NCBI RefSeq assembly: GCF_003355495.1
Contig: NZ_CP031337.1
Coordinates: 811,001 to 875,000 of the forward strand
DNA length: 64,000 bases
Origin: Crenobacter cavernae
Lineage (GTDB): Bacteria > Pseudomonadota > Gammaproteobacteria > Burkholderiales > Chromobacteriaceae
Direction of reading: 5' to 3'
A model generated the notes under the pieces. It had not been told where the DNA came from, did not search any database, and saw only the letters and a list, made by a program, of their open reading frames with translations. Positions 14,340 through 22,603 of the stretch are shown here, in pieces. The position numbers and the translations under genes are program-made. Position 1 is the first letter of the stretch, and each line of letters starts with the position of its first letter.

Positions 14340-16658
14340 ATGGCCGGCTGCTGCGACCACGATCACGAACCTGCCCATAGGAACGGTCATGCCGACCTTC
14401 CCCATGATCACGCCCTTGCCCACAGCCAGGCGGGCGGGAAATATCGCGTTCCCGCTCCCGCCGCTTCGCAGACTCACCAACACGACCATGACCATGCTGG
14501 CGGTCAATGTTGTTCCTCCGCGCCCGTTGCATTCGGCAGTTTGGCCCCTCCGGCGGTCGTGGCAGACGGTGCCCGGACCGCGATCCGCATCATGCAGATG
14601 GATTGCCCCACCGAAGAGGCGCTGATCCGTAACAAGCTGGCCGGCATGGCGTCGGTCAAGAGCATGGAGTTCAACCTGATGCAGCGCGTGCTGACGGTGG
14701 TGCATGCGCCGAACGCGCTGGATCCGGTGCTGGAGGCGGTGCGTTCACTCGGCTTTCAACCGGAAGTGCCTGACGCCAGCGGCCAACTCGCCGCTACCGA
14801 GGAGCCGAAAAAGCCCTGGTGGCCGTTGGCCCTGGCCGGCGTGGCAGCCATCGCGTCGGAGGCGGTGGGCTGGTTAGGCTTACCCGGCGGGCTGGCCGCC
14901 GCACTCGCCATTCTGGCTGTCATCGCTTGCGGACTGACCACCTACAAGAAGGGGTGGGTGGCGATTCGCAACGGTAAGCTGAACATCAACGCGCTGATGA
15001 GCATTGCCGTGACCGGCGCCCTACTGATTGGGCAGTGGCCGGAGGCGGCGATGGTGATGGTGCTGTTCACGATCGCCGAGCTGATCGAGGTCAAGTCGCT
15101 CGATCGCGCACGCAACGCGATCGAGGGGCTGCTGAAACTGGCTCCGGAGACGGCCTCTGTGCAGCAAGCGGATGGCTCGTGGCGGGAGACGGACTCCAAG
15201 GCCGTCATGGTGGGCAGCGTAGTCCGGGTCAAGCCGGGCGAGCGCATCGCGTTGGACGGCGATATCGTGCGGGGCCGCTCGACGGTGAACCAGGCGCCGA
15301 TTACCGGGGAGAGCCTGCCGGTGGACAAGGCCGCAGGCGATGCCGTGTTTGCCGGTACGATCAACGAGTCAGGCTCCTTTGAGTTCCGGGTCACGGCGGC
15401 GGCAGGCAACACCACCCTCGCGCGCATCATCCACGCGGTCGAGGAAGCGCAAGGGGCGAAAGCGCCGACGCAACGCTTTGTCGATCAGTTCGCCCGCGTC
15501 TATACGCCGATCGTGTTCGCGATCGCGCTCGCTGTCGCCGTTCTGCCGCCGTTGCTGATGGGGGGCAGCTGGCACGACTGGGTCTACAAGGCCTTGGTAT
15601 TGCTGGTGATCGCCTGCCCGTGCGCGCTGGTGATCTCGACGCCGGTGACGATCGTCAGCGGCCTGGCGGCCGCTGCACGGCACGGGATCCTGATCAAGGG
15701 CGGCGTCTATCTGGAGGAAGGGCGCAAGCTGGCGTGGTTGGCGCTCGACAAGACCGGCACCCTGACGCACGGCAAGCCGGTGCAGACCGACTTCGAGTTG
15801 TGCGCCGACGTGAATGCCGCGCGCAGTCGGCGCCTGGCCGCCAGTCTGGCCGGCCGCTCCGACCATCCGGTGTCGCAAGCCGTTGCCCAAGCCGCCGACG
15901 CCGATGGAATCACGCGCGAGAACGTCGACGCGTTCGAGGCGCTGCCCGGACGCGGCGTGCGCGGCGTGATCGAGGGCAAGGCGTATAGCCTCGGCAACCA
16001 TCGCCTGGTCGAGGAATTGGGCCGTTGCTCCGCAAAGCTCGAGGCCCGACTCGACACGCTGGAACGCCAAGGCAAAACGGTCGTCATGCTGATCGACGAT
16101 AGCCAGGTGCTGGCCTTGTTCGCCGTGGCCGACACGGTAAAGGATTCCAGCCGCGCCGCGATCGCCGACCTGCACCGGCTGGGGGTCAAGACCGTGATGC
16201 TGACCGGCGACAATCCGCACACCGCCGAGGCGATCGCCCAGCAGGTCGGGATCGACCGGGCCCGCGGCAACCAGCAGCCCGAAGACAAGCTGAAAGCGGT
16301 CGAGGCTTTCTTGGCCGATGGGACGGTCGGCATGGTCGGCGACGGCATCAACGACGCACCGGCGCTGGCGCGCGCCGATATCGGTTTCGCGATGGGCGCG
16401 ATGGGCACCGACACCGCGATCGAGACGGCCGACGTCGCCTTGATGGACGACGACCTGCGCAAGATCCCGACCTTCGTCCGCCTGTCGCAAGCCACGCGCT
16501 CGGTGCTGGTGCAGAACATTGCGCTGGCGCTGGGCATCAAGGCGGTGTTTCTGGCGCTGACCCTGCTTGGCCTGGGTACGATGTGGATGGCGGTATTCGC
16601 CGACATGGGGGCGAGCCTGCTGGTGGTCGGAAACGGGCTTCGGCTGCTGCGCCACTGA
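14340..16658 (+). CDS. cadA: P1B-type heavy metal (Cd/Zn/Pb) translocating ATPase
   Basis: The 772-residue pump exports divalent soft metals from the cytosol. The N-terminus is His- and Cys-rich (MAGCCDHDHEPAHRNGHADL) and is followed by a heavy-metal-associated domain that has MDCPTEEA instead of CxxC, a variant seen in proteobacterial CadA proteins. The membrane metal site CPCALV is at residues 426 to 428. The phosphorylated aspartate of DKTGTLTHG is residue 470, and GDGINDAPALARADIGFAMG begins near residue 667. A C-terminal pair of membrane helices ends the protein. Regulation is by the divergent MerR-family gene through the promoter at 14277. Confidence 0.95.
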   Translation: MAGCCDHDHEPAHRNGHADLPHDHALAHSQAGGKYRVPAPAASQTHQHDHDHAGGQCCSSAPVAFGSLAPPAVVADGARTAIRIMQMDCPTEEALIRNKLAGMASVKSMEFNLMQRVLTVVHAPNALDPVLEAVRSLGFQPEVPDASGQLAATEEPKKPWWPLALAGVAAIASEAVGWLGLPGGLAAALAILAVIACGLTTYKKGWVAIRNGKLNINALMSIAVTGALLIGQWPEAAMVMVLFTIAELIEVKSLDRARNAIEGLLKLAPETASVQQADGSWRETDSKAVMVGSVVRVKPGERIALDGDIVRGRSTVNQAPITGESLPVDKAAGDAVFAGTINESGSFEFRVTAAAGNTTLARIIHAVEEAQGAKAPTQRFVDQFARVYTPIVFAIALAVAVLPPLLMGGSWHDWVYKALVLLVIACPCALVISTPVTIVSGLAAAARHGILIKGGVYLEEGRKLAWLALDKTGTLTHGKPVQTDFELCADVNAARSRRLAASLAGRSDHPVSQAVAQAADADGITRENVDAFEALPGRGVRGVIEGKAYSLGNHRLVEELGRCSAKLEARLDTLERQGKTVVMLIDDSQVLALFAVADTVKDSSRAAIADLHRLGVKTVMLTGDNPHTAEAIAQQVGIDRARGNQQPEDKLKAVEAFLADGTVGMVGDGINDAPALARADIGFAMGAMGTDTAIETADVALMDDDLRKIPTFVRLSQATRSVLVQNIALALGIKAVFLALTLLGLGTMWMAVFADMGASLLVVGNGLRLLRH

Positions 16659-16856
16659 TTCCGCCGTGCGGCAAGCAAGTTGGTGATGCCGACGAAGCGG
16701 AACTCCTGCTGCCATTCCGGGTCTTTGACTACGCCGCGCCTGCACCCATGCCCAGCGTGCCAGGCTCCGTGCACGCTATCCGATGAACGTCAGACCGGTG
16801 CGGCCGGCCAACGGCTGCCCCATTTGGAAAACCTGTGTTACCGCGAAAGGACAACG

Positions 16857-17156
16857 ATGAAATGCCCGGTATGCCCCGATGCCACGCTGGTCATGAGTGA
16901 GCGCCAAGGGATCGAGATCGATTACTGCCCGCAATGCCGCGGCGTGTGGCTGGACCGCGGCGAGCTCGACAAGATCATCGAACGCTCGCCTGACGACGCG
17001 CCGGCAACTCAGCCAGCCTCCCAAGCGCAGCCCCGGCACCCACAGCCGGATCCGCGTTACCCGTCGCAGCCCGCCTCCTATCATCACGATGATCGCCACC
17101 AGCACGGCAAGCACGGTCACCGTCGCAAATCGTTCTGGGAAGAGTTGTTCGACTGA
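16857..17156 (+). CDS. TFIIB-type zinc ribbon (zf-TFIIB) protein
   Basis: The 99-residue protein starts MKCPVCPDATLVMSERQGIE and has a second pair in DYCPQCRGVWLDRGELDKII, the CxxC...CxxCxGxWLDxGEL pattern of the zf-TFIIB family. The rest is Pro/Gln-rich and then His-rich (HHDDRHQHGKHGHRRKSFW), ending in an acidic aromatic FWEELFD. Such proteins are frequent beside metal-resistance genes and are of unknown function. GAAAGGA precedes the ATG. It follows the ATPase gene after 198 bases that hold no supported gene. Confidence 0.8.
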   Translation: MKCPVCPDATLVMSERQGIEIDYCPQCRGVWLDRGELDKIIERSPDDAPATQPASQAQPRHPQPDPRYPSQPASYHHDDRHQHGKHGHRRKSFWEELFD

Positions 17157-17170
17157 TCGGTGACTTCGGC

Positions 17171-17192
17171 AAGCCGGCCCTGGGGTCGGCTT
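17171..17192 (+). terminator. Hairpin after the zinc-ribbon gene
   Basis: Arms AAGCCGGCC (17171-17179) and GGTCGGCTT (17184-17192) pair with one G:T, followed by GTT. It is a modest terminator candidate. Confidence 0.45.
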
Positions 17193-17226
17193 GTTCCCGG
17201 TCGGACGGCCGCTCACACTTCGGCTC

Positions 17227-17553
17227 ATGATGAAACTGTTCCGGATTGCCTACCTGCTCCTTGCCTTGGCGCTGCTGCCCCTGCACGCCATGGGCATGGC
17301 TACGGGCGTGCTGTCCGGTAGCACCTGCAGCCCGCCATCTGGCGTGTGTCCCGCCCATGTCGACAAGGACAAGGCTGACACCCTGCATGGCATGGCGAAA
17401 ACCGGTGCCGATTGCTGCTCCCCACAACTGACCGCCTTGCCGGCCATGCCCGTCTTGGCGGGAACCGCCGTTCTGACTCCAAGGCTCGCCCACGAGCCTC
17501 CCCCTCTCTTGGAGCGGACTATCGCGCCGCCCGAGCGTCCTCCCCGGATCTGA
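17227..17553 (+). CDS. Small Cys-containing exported protein of a metal-resistance cluster
   Basis: The 108-residue product (ATG at 17227, with another ATG at 17230) has an N-terminal hydrophobic signal segment (RIAYLLLALALLPLHAMG), four cysteines (CSPPSGVC, then a CC pair in GADCC), and a proline-rich C-terminus ending PPERPPRI. I recall short exported proteins with similar tails next to cation-efflux operons, but I do not recognise a named family with confidence. A periplasmic metal-binding role is an inference from the cysteines and the neighbours. Confidence 0.6.
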   Translation: MMKLFRIAYLLLALALLPLHAMGMATGVLSGSTCSPPSGVCPAHVDKDKADTLHGMAKTGADCCSPQLTALPAMPVLAGTAVLTPRLAHEPPPLLERTIAPPERPPRI

Positions 17554-17698
17554 CATTTTCCTGACGCAATATGCCGGCGGAACGGCCGACCCGCGCCGTT
17601 CTGCCCACCCGTGAAATTCATTCATGCCCCTCCTACCTTGTTCTCGGCCAACGTTGCCGAGCGATAGCGAGCGGGCTGGATTTGAAGGAAAACCCATC

Positions 17699-18145
17699 AT
17701 GATCCGTTCGTTCATTACCCTGACCAGTGCCGCTGTATTCGGTCTTATCAGCCTCCCGGCCTGGGCGGCACTCCCCACCGTCACCCTGTACAAGAACAAG
17801 CAGTGCGAGTGTTGCACCGCTTGGGCGCATCACCTGGAAGCCGCCGGCTTTACCGTCAAAACCGTTTCAATGGACGACGTCACTCCGGTCAAAGACCGGC
17901 TCGGGGTGCCGCAGAAACTGCGTGTGTGCCATACCGCGCAAGCTGGCGCTTATACCCTCGAAGGTCACGTGCCGGCCGACCTGGTCGCCAAGGGGCTGAA
18001 GGACAAGCCGCGCATCGCCGGGCTGGCCACCCCCGGCATGCCGATCGGCTCGCCTGGCATGGAAGCCCCTGGAGCCAAGCCGCAGCCGTACTCGGTCATG
18101 GCCTACACCCGTAGTGGCAACGCGTTAGTCTATGCCCGGCGTTGA
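17699..18145 (+). CDS. DUF411 domain periplasmic metal-binding protein
   Basis: The 148-residue product has a signal peptide ending PAWAALP. The DUF411 core begins VTLYKNKQCECCTAWAHHLE, with the CxCC motif, and continues through KLRVCHTAQAGAYTLEGHVP to a C-terminal SVMAYTRSGNALVYARR. DUF411 proteins, some called CopG, are found in copper and silver resistance loci and are thought to bind metal in the periplasm. It lies between the small Cys protein and the dsbB-like gene. A degenerate inverted copy of the window's repeated word lies just upstream at 17643. Confidence 0.85.
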   Translation: MIRSFITLTSAAVFGLISLPAWAALPTVTLYKNKQCECCTAWAHHLEAAGFTVKTVSMDDVTPVKDRLGVPQKLRVCHTAQAGAYTLEGHVPADLVAKGLKDKPRIAGLATPGMPIGSPGMEAPGAKPQPYSVMAYTRSGNALVYARR

Positions 18146-18261
18146 TGCCGTACCCACTCGCTCATAGGGCAACGTTTCTGAATGCCTAAACCGGTGCCGG
18201 AATTCGCGCTGTGATTCCGGCTCCAGACCAACAGCAAACTCTGACGAAAGCAATTCTATCG

Positions 18262-18714
18262 ATGACGGTCATGGAACTTCCTGCGCGTACGCGCAATGAA
18301 TCGACGGCGTGGATGCTGGTTTTTGGCGCTTGGCTGATCGCCAGCGTGTCGACGCTCGGCGCACTGTTCTTCGGCGAGGTGATGCACCTGCCACCCTGCG
18401 TCCTCTGCTGGTATCAACGCATCTTCATGTTTCCGCTCGCGTTGATCTTGCCGATGGGGCTGTTCCCCTTCGACCGGAAAGTGGTCCGCTATGCGCTGCC
18501 GTTGGCCGTGCTCGGCGGGCTGTTTGCGGCCTTCCACCTGCTCCTGCTCGCCGGGGTGATTCCTGAAAACGTCCAGCCCTGCACGCAGGGCGTGCCCTGC
18601 TCGGAAACGGTGATCGAGTGGTTTGGCTTTGTGACGATTCCACTACTGTCGGCCGCAGCTTTTTCAATCATTACTGCGTTGCTGATCGCGACGCATCTTC
18701 GAGGTTCCAAATGA
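18262..18714 (+). CDS. DsbB-family disulfide bond formation protein
   Basis: The 150-residue membrane protein has four predicted helices. The quinone-side cysteines are in LPPCVLCWYQR and the second pair is CTQGVPC, spaced as in short BdbC/DsbB-like proteins. It should reoxidise a DsbA-type partner and pass electrons to quinone. Its stop overlaps the ATG of the thioredoxin-fold gene that follows (ATGA), so the pair is coupled. The start is uncertain: the ATG at 18271 and a GTG at 18211 are also in frame. Confidence 0.85.
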   Translation: MTVMELPARTRNESTAWMLVFGAWLIASVSTLGALFFGEVMHLPPCVLCWYQRIFMFPLALILPMGLFPFDRKVVRYALPLAVLGGLFAAFHLLLLAGVIPENVQPCTQGVPCSETVIEWFGFVTIPLLSAAAFSIITALLIATHLRGSK

Positions 18715-19364
18715 AGCAAAAGACGTTGTTTATCGTGGCCGCCGTTGTCCTGCTGCTGGCATTCCTGGGCGGCGCACTGGCCTACAAGGGCGAAAAACGC
18801 GACCAGTCCGCACAACTGGCCGACCTGAATCGCGAAGCTCTCGTGCGCATGCATTCGCCGACCCTTGGCAAGGCCGATGCGCCGGTCGCCATCGTCGAGT
18901 TTCTCGATCCCGCCTGCGAAACCTGCCGGGCGTTCTATCCACGGGTCAAGGAGATGATGGCTGCCAATCCGGACCAGATTCGGCTGGTGCTGCGTTACGC
19001 CCCCTTCCACGAGGGGTCGGACAAACTCGTGGCCGTGCTGGAAGCGGCGCGCAAGCAGGGCAAGTTCTGGCCGGTACTGGAAGCCTTGTTGACGGCGCAG
19101 GCCGACTGGGCGCCGAACCACACGGCGCAGACGGATCTGGTCTGGAAACACCTCGAAGGATTGGGGCTGGATCTGGCAAAGATGCAGGCGGACATGAATT
19201 CCCCGGAAATCGCCAGCGTGATCGCCCAGGACATTGAGGATGCCCGAACCCTCAACGTCACCAAGACACCGGAGTTCTTCGTCAACGGAAAACCATTGCC
19301 TAGCTTTGGCTATGAACAGCTGAAGGCACTGGTGGACGAGGCGTTGTTGTCCGCCCAGCGCTAG
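18711..19364 (+). CDS. DsbA-family thiol oxidoreductase (membrane-anchored)
   Basis: The 217-residue protein has an uncleaved-looking N-terminal hydrophobic segment (LFIVAAVVLLLAFLGGALA). It is followed by a DsbA/BdbD-type thioredoxin fold with active site CETC in DPACETCRAFYP and the cis-proline loop TKTPEFFVNG near the end. Paired with the upstream DsbB-like gene, it forms an oxidative folding couple in the periplasm. The context suggests service to Cys-rich metal-binding proteins, which is inference. Confidence 0.88.
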   Translation: MKQKTLFIVAAVVLLLAFLGGALAYKGEKRDQSAQLADLNREALVRMHSPTLGKADAPVAIVEFLDPACETCRAFYPRVKEMMAANPDQIRLVLRYAPFHEGSDKLVAVLEAARKQGKFWPVLEALLTAQADWAPNHTAQTDLVWKHLEGLGLDLAKMQADMNSPEIASVIAQDIEDARTLNVTKTPEFFVNGKPLPSFGYEQLKALVDEALLSAQR

Positions 19365-19400
19365 GTAGTTTGCTGTTTTCAGTGAACCGGAATCATGAAC

Positions 19401-19431
19401 AGGCCGAACTGCACGGGGGGCGGTTCGGCCT
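19401..19431 (+). terminator. Hairpin after the DsbA-like gene
   Basis: Arms AGGCCGAAC (19401-19409) and GTTCGGCCT (19423-19431) have a 13-base loop, followed by GATCTTGCTT. It probably ends the metal/redox transcript. The rest of 19365-19674 shows no gene I can support. Confidence 0.55.
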
Positions 19432-19674
19432 GATCTTGCTTACCCAGTCTGGAGGCCATGTACAGGCGGCTTGACCAAGGCCACGCGCCACCTTCCGCTA
19501 ATGCCACCCGAGGAATTGGCGGGCCGCGGCCGACTTAGGCCACGCGCGGTCGATTGATCCCGACATTTCCCGGCACAAACTCCAATCAACGCCGATTTCG
19601 ACCGGCCATTTGCGGTCGGCCGTGAAGCCATGGACATCACACCCGCGTCGACTGATGCTTACGCCGACGGCGCG

Positions 19675-20136
19675 CTAGCCCAGCATACGCCCGAGCGTCG
19701 CCAGCCCGATGGTCAGGACACCGAGCACCAAGTTCGACCCGACCGCCCGCCGGATGCGATTGAGCGCAGCGCCGCCGGCCTTCCAGTCCTCGGCATCGAC
19801 GGCTCGCTTGAGTGCGGCGTAGGGGCCGGTGGCGACGTAGACGAAGATCGCGACCATGACGACGCCGCTCGTCAGCATCAGGTGCCAGTTGAGCGGAGCG
19901 GCGGCGAAGCCGACGCGGCCGAGCAGGATGAGGCCGCTGGCGGGGATCAGGACGACGGCCCCCCACACCCAGACGAAAAAGCGCGCAAAGACGCGTTGCC
20001 AGAGCCGCAGCCGTTGCGGTGGCTCGAGCAGTTCAGCCACGGCCGGGCGCAAGCAGACGTACGCGAAGAACATGCCGCCGACCCACAGGGTGACGCCGGC
20101 AATATGCAGAAAGCGAAGGAGCGGTTCCAGGGTCAT
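19675..20136 (-). CDS. CopD family membrane protein
   Basis: The 153-residue protein has four predicted membrane helices, starting LLRFLHIAGVTLWVGGMFFA with the conserved His and Trp-Val-Gly-Gly typical of the CopD superfamily. Later helices are FFVWVWGAVVLIPASGLILL and MLTSGVVMVAIFVYVATGPY. CopD proteins are linked to copper transport across the inner membrane, though many short members are uncharacterised and may bind haem. It lies at the end of the metal-related block on the opposite strand. Confidence 0.82.
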   Translation of the reverse strand: MTLEPLLRFLHIAGVTLWVGGMFFAYVCLRPAVAELLEPPQRLRLWQRVFARFFVWVWGAVVLIPASGLILLGRVGFAAAPLNWHLMLTSGVVMVAIFVYVATGPYAALKRAVDAEDWKAGGAALNRIRRAVGSNLVLGVLTIGLATLGRMLG

Positions 20137-20280
20137 GAGTTTCTAATCGGCCTTAGGCGAAGTGGATTTGGAATCCTGCATTTTATACCCCAGCTACCGG
20201 CCAGAGTCCCTAGCCGAAAGAACGCCTACGGCCAGGATCGGTCAACCCGGCAATACCCAATAGCCGCTTCTGGCAAAATA

Positions 20281-20407
20281 GAGGGTCGCGTCAGCCTGGT
20301 GCGCGCGTAAAATCGGCGGACGATGGAAGGTGTGGAGCATGAAGCAATGAGGTGGGTTCGAAACGGGTCGAGGCCCGAAGAGGGTGTGGCGCCGGTCAGC
20401 GACCCTC
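20281..20407 (+). ncRNA. Candidate structured 5' leader of the radical SAM gene
   Basis: GAGGGTCGC (20281-20289) and GCGACCCTC (20399-20407) are perfect complements closing a domain of about 110 bases that contains further short stems such as CGGG...CCCG. It ends 43 bases before the radical SAM ATG. I could not match it to a riboswitch class; the cobalamin consensus boxes are not visible. The rest of the 314-base spacer 20137-20450 holds no supported gene. Confidence 0.35.
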
Positions 20408-20450
20408 GCACTGGCGTGCCGCAAGCGGCCGTAATGTCCGGGGCTTTTCT

Positions 20451-22385
20451 ATGCTAGGCCAGTCCATCCGCGTGTTGTCGGTGATCCCGCCGATGACGCA
20501 GCTCAACACGCCCTACCCATCGACGGCCTACCTGACCGGCTTCCTGCGCTCACGCGGCGTGGATGCCGTGCAGGAAGACCTGGCGTTGGCGCTGGTCCTC
20601 GAGCTGTTTTCCCCCGACGGGCTGTCGGCTATCCGCGAGCGGATCGAGGCCATGCCGGCACGCAAACGCTCGCATCGCGTCAGCGCGTTTCTCGATCAGT
20701 TCGATCGCTACCGGATGACGATTGCGCCGACCGTGGCGTTCCTGCAGGGGCGCGACTCCACCGTCGGCCATCGTATCTGCGGGCGCAACTTCCTGCCCGA
20801 AGGGCAGCGCTTCGAATCGCTCGACGTCTATATCGACGAAGACGGCGGCGATCCTCTGGCCTGGGCGTTCGGTGCGCTCGGCATGCAAGACCGGGCCAGA
20901 CACCTGGCCACGCTTTATCTGAACGATATCGCCGACGTGCTGCGCGACGCGGTCGATCCGCGCTTCGAATTCGTGCGCTATGCAGAATCCCTCGCGCAAA
21001 GCCAGCCCACCTTCGACCCGCTCGCCAGCGCGCTGGCGGCGCCGCTCAACCTGGTCGACAGCACGCTGCGCGAGCTGACGCTTCAGGCCGTGGCGCGGCA
21101 CTCGCCGGATCTGGTCCTGGTGTCGGTTCCCTTCCCGGGCGCGGTGTATGCGGCCTTCCGCATCGCGCAGACGATCAAGGCGCACAATCCGTCGATCAAG
21201 ATCGCGCTCGGCGGCGGCTTCGTGAACACCGAGCTGCGCGAGTTGGCCGAGCCTCGCGTGTTCGACCATTTCGACTACGTCATGCTCGATGCCGGCGAGC
21301 GCCCGCTCTTGGCCTTGCTCGAGCACCTGCAAGGCAAGCGCTCGCAGCAGCGCCTGGTGCGTACCTTCGTGCGTAGCGCCGAGACTTCGGAAGTCCGCTA
21401 CATCAACTTCGCCGAGCTGGACGTGCCCTTCGGCGAAGTCGGTACGCCGACCTGGGACGGCCTGCCGCTCGATCGTTATCTGTCGCTCTTGGACATGCTC
21501 AACCCGATGCACCGGCTGTGGTCGGACGGGCGCTGGAACAAGCTGACCGTCGCCCACGGCTGTTACTGGAAGAAGTGCAGCTTCTGCGACATCAGCCTCG
21601 ACTACATCTCGCGCTACGAAGCGGCCTCCGCCGCCACCCTCGTCGACCGGATCGAGGCGATCGTCGCGGAAACCGGACAGACCGGCTTCCATTTCGTCGA
21701 CGAGGCCGCGCCGCCAAAGGTGTTGAAGGCGCTCGCCGAGGAACTGCTCAGAAGGAAGGTTTCGATCTCGTGGTGGGGCAATATCCGCTTCGAGAAGTCG
21801 TTCACCCCTGATCTTTGCCAGCTGCTGGCGGACAGCGGCTGTATCGCCATCTCCGGTGGGCTTGAGGTCGCGTCCGACCGCCTGCTCAAGCTGATGAAAA
21901 AAGGCGTTTCGGTCGAGCAGGTCGCCCGGGTGACGAGCGGCTTCACCGAGGCCGGCATCCTGGTGCACGCCTACCTGATGTACGGATTCCCGACCCAGAC
22001 CGTGCAGGACACGGTGGACGCGCTCGAATACGTTCGGCAACTGTTCGACACCGGCTGCATCCAGTCCGGCTTTTTCCACCGTTTCGCCTGCACGGTGCAT
22101 TCGCCGGTCGGCAAGAATCCGGAAGAGTACGGCGTCTCGCTCGAGCCGCTGCCGCCGGTCACCTTTGCGAAAAACGACGTCGGATTCATCGACCCGACCG
22201 GCGTCGATCACGATGCGCTGGGCGATGCGCTGAACAAGGCGCTCTACAACTACATGCATGGCATCGGCCTCGAAGAGGATGTTCGAAGCTGGTTCTATGG
22301 CCGAGCCCCACGCACCAAGGTGCCGCGCGACTTCATCGCACGGGCCCTCTCGGCGCGCCCGGGCGTCGATGCGCCGCACCGCTAG
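20451..22385 (+). CDS. B12-binding domain radical SAM protein
   Basis: The 644-residue protein has an N-terminal segment (VLSVIPPMTQLNTPYPSTAY) and a cobalamin-binding-like domain around residues 190 to 330 (PDLVLVSVPFPGAVYAAFRI, IALGGGFVNTEL, DYVMLDAGERPLLALLEHL). The radical SAM core begins near 360 with HGCYWKKCSFCDIS. The three cysteines are spaced CX4CX2C rather than the usual CX3CX2C. The C-terminal part has LMYGFPTQTVQDTVD. The reaction cannot be told from sequence. It stands alone between CopD and ada, and a long leader precedes it. The ATG at 20451 starts the conserved part. Confidence 0.82.
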   Translation: MLGQSIRVLSVIPPMTQLNTPYPSTAYLTGFLRSRGVDAVQEDLALALVLELFSPDGLSAIRERIEAMPARKRSHRVSAFLDQFDRYRMTIAPTVAFLQGRDSTVGHRICGRNFLPEGQRFESLDVYIDEDGGDPLAWAFGALGMQDRARHLATLYLNDIADVLRDAVDPRFEFVRYAESLAQSQPTFDPLASALAAPLNLVDSTLRELTLQAVARHSPDLVLVSVPFPGAVYAAFRIAQTIKAHNPSIKIALGGGFVNTELRELAEPRVFDHFDYVMLDAGERPLLALLEHLQGKRSQQRLVRTFVRSAETSEVRYINFAELDVPFGEVGTPTWDGLPLDRYLSLLDMLNPMHRLWSDGRWNKLTVAHGCYWKKCSFCDISLDYISRYEAASAATLVDRIEAIVAETGQTGFHFVDEAAPPKVLKALAEELLRRKVSISWWGNIRFEKSFTPDLCQLLADSGCIAISGGLEVASDRLLKLMKKGVSVEQVARVTSGFTEAGILVHAYLMYGFPTQTVQDTVDALEYVRQLFDTGCIQSGFFHRFACTVHSPVGKNPEEYGVSLEPLPPVTFAKNDVGFIDPTGVDHDALGDALNKALYNYMHGIGLEEDVRSWFYGRAPRTKVPRDFIARALSARPGVDAPHR

Positions 22386-22517
22386 GTGTCCCATCCCTCC
22401 GGTTGACCTCCGGCGTCCTGCCGCCGAAACCCGCCGAGCCCGAACGCCGGCAAGACAGGCGTGTCTATCCCCCTGTTTGCGGTGGCAGCCGCCCTGCCTT
22501 CGTCTCGACGGCGGTCG

Positions 22518-22530
22518 AATTCGAGAGCAA
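22518..22530 (+). promoter_or_regulatory. Ada box upstream of ada
   Basis: AAT (22518-22520), six bases, then GCAA (22527-22530) matches the A-box/B-box pattern AAT-N6-GCAA bound by methylated Ada. A possible -10 TACATT lies at 22562-22567, and the ada ATG is at 22604. This suggests the usual autoactivation. Confidence 0.6.
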
Positions 22531-22603
22531 GGTCCGGAGTGAAACCGTTTGCGTCCGCGGCTACATTCACCTTCATCATGTGGACCTCGGAAAGGAACGC
22601 ATC

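Noticed and set aside
16659..16856. Extra small gene between the ATPase and the zinc-ribbon gene
   Set aside because: Frames here lack ribosome sites and recognisable families. The clear start with GAAAGGA is at 16857.
19440..19640. Possible transposase remnant on the minus strand after the DsbA-like gene
   Set aside because: The short frame shows no recognisable catalytic motif and no inverted repeats at its ends.
20281..20407. Cobalamin riboswitch before the radical SAM gene
   Set aside because: The conserved GCCACTG-type box and other cobalamin core segments are not visible. Only an unclassified structured leader is proposed.
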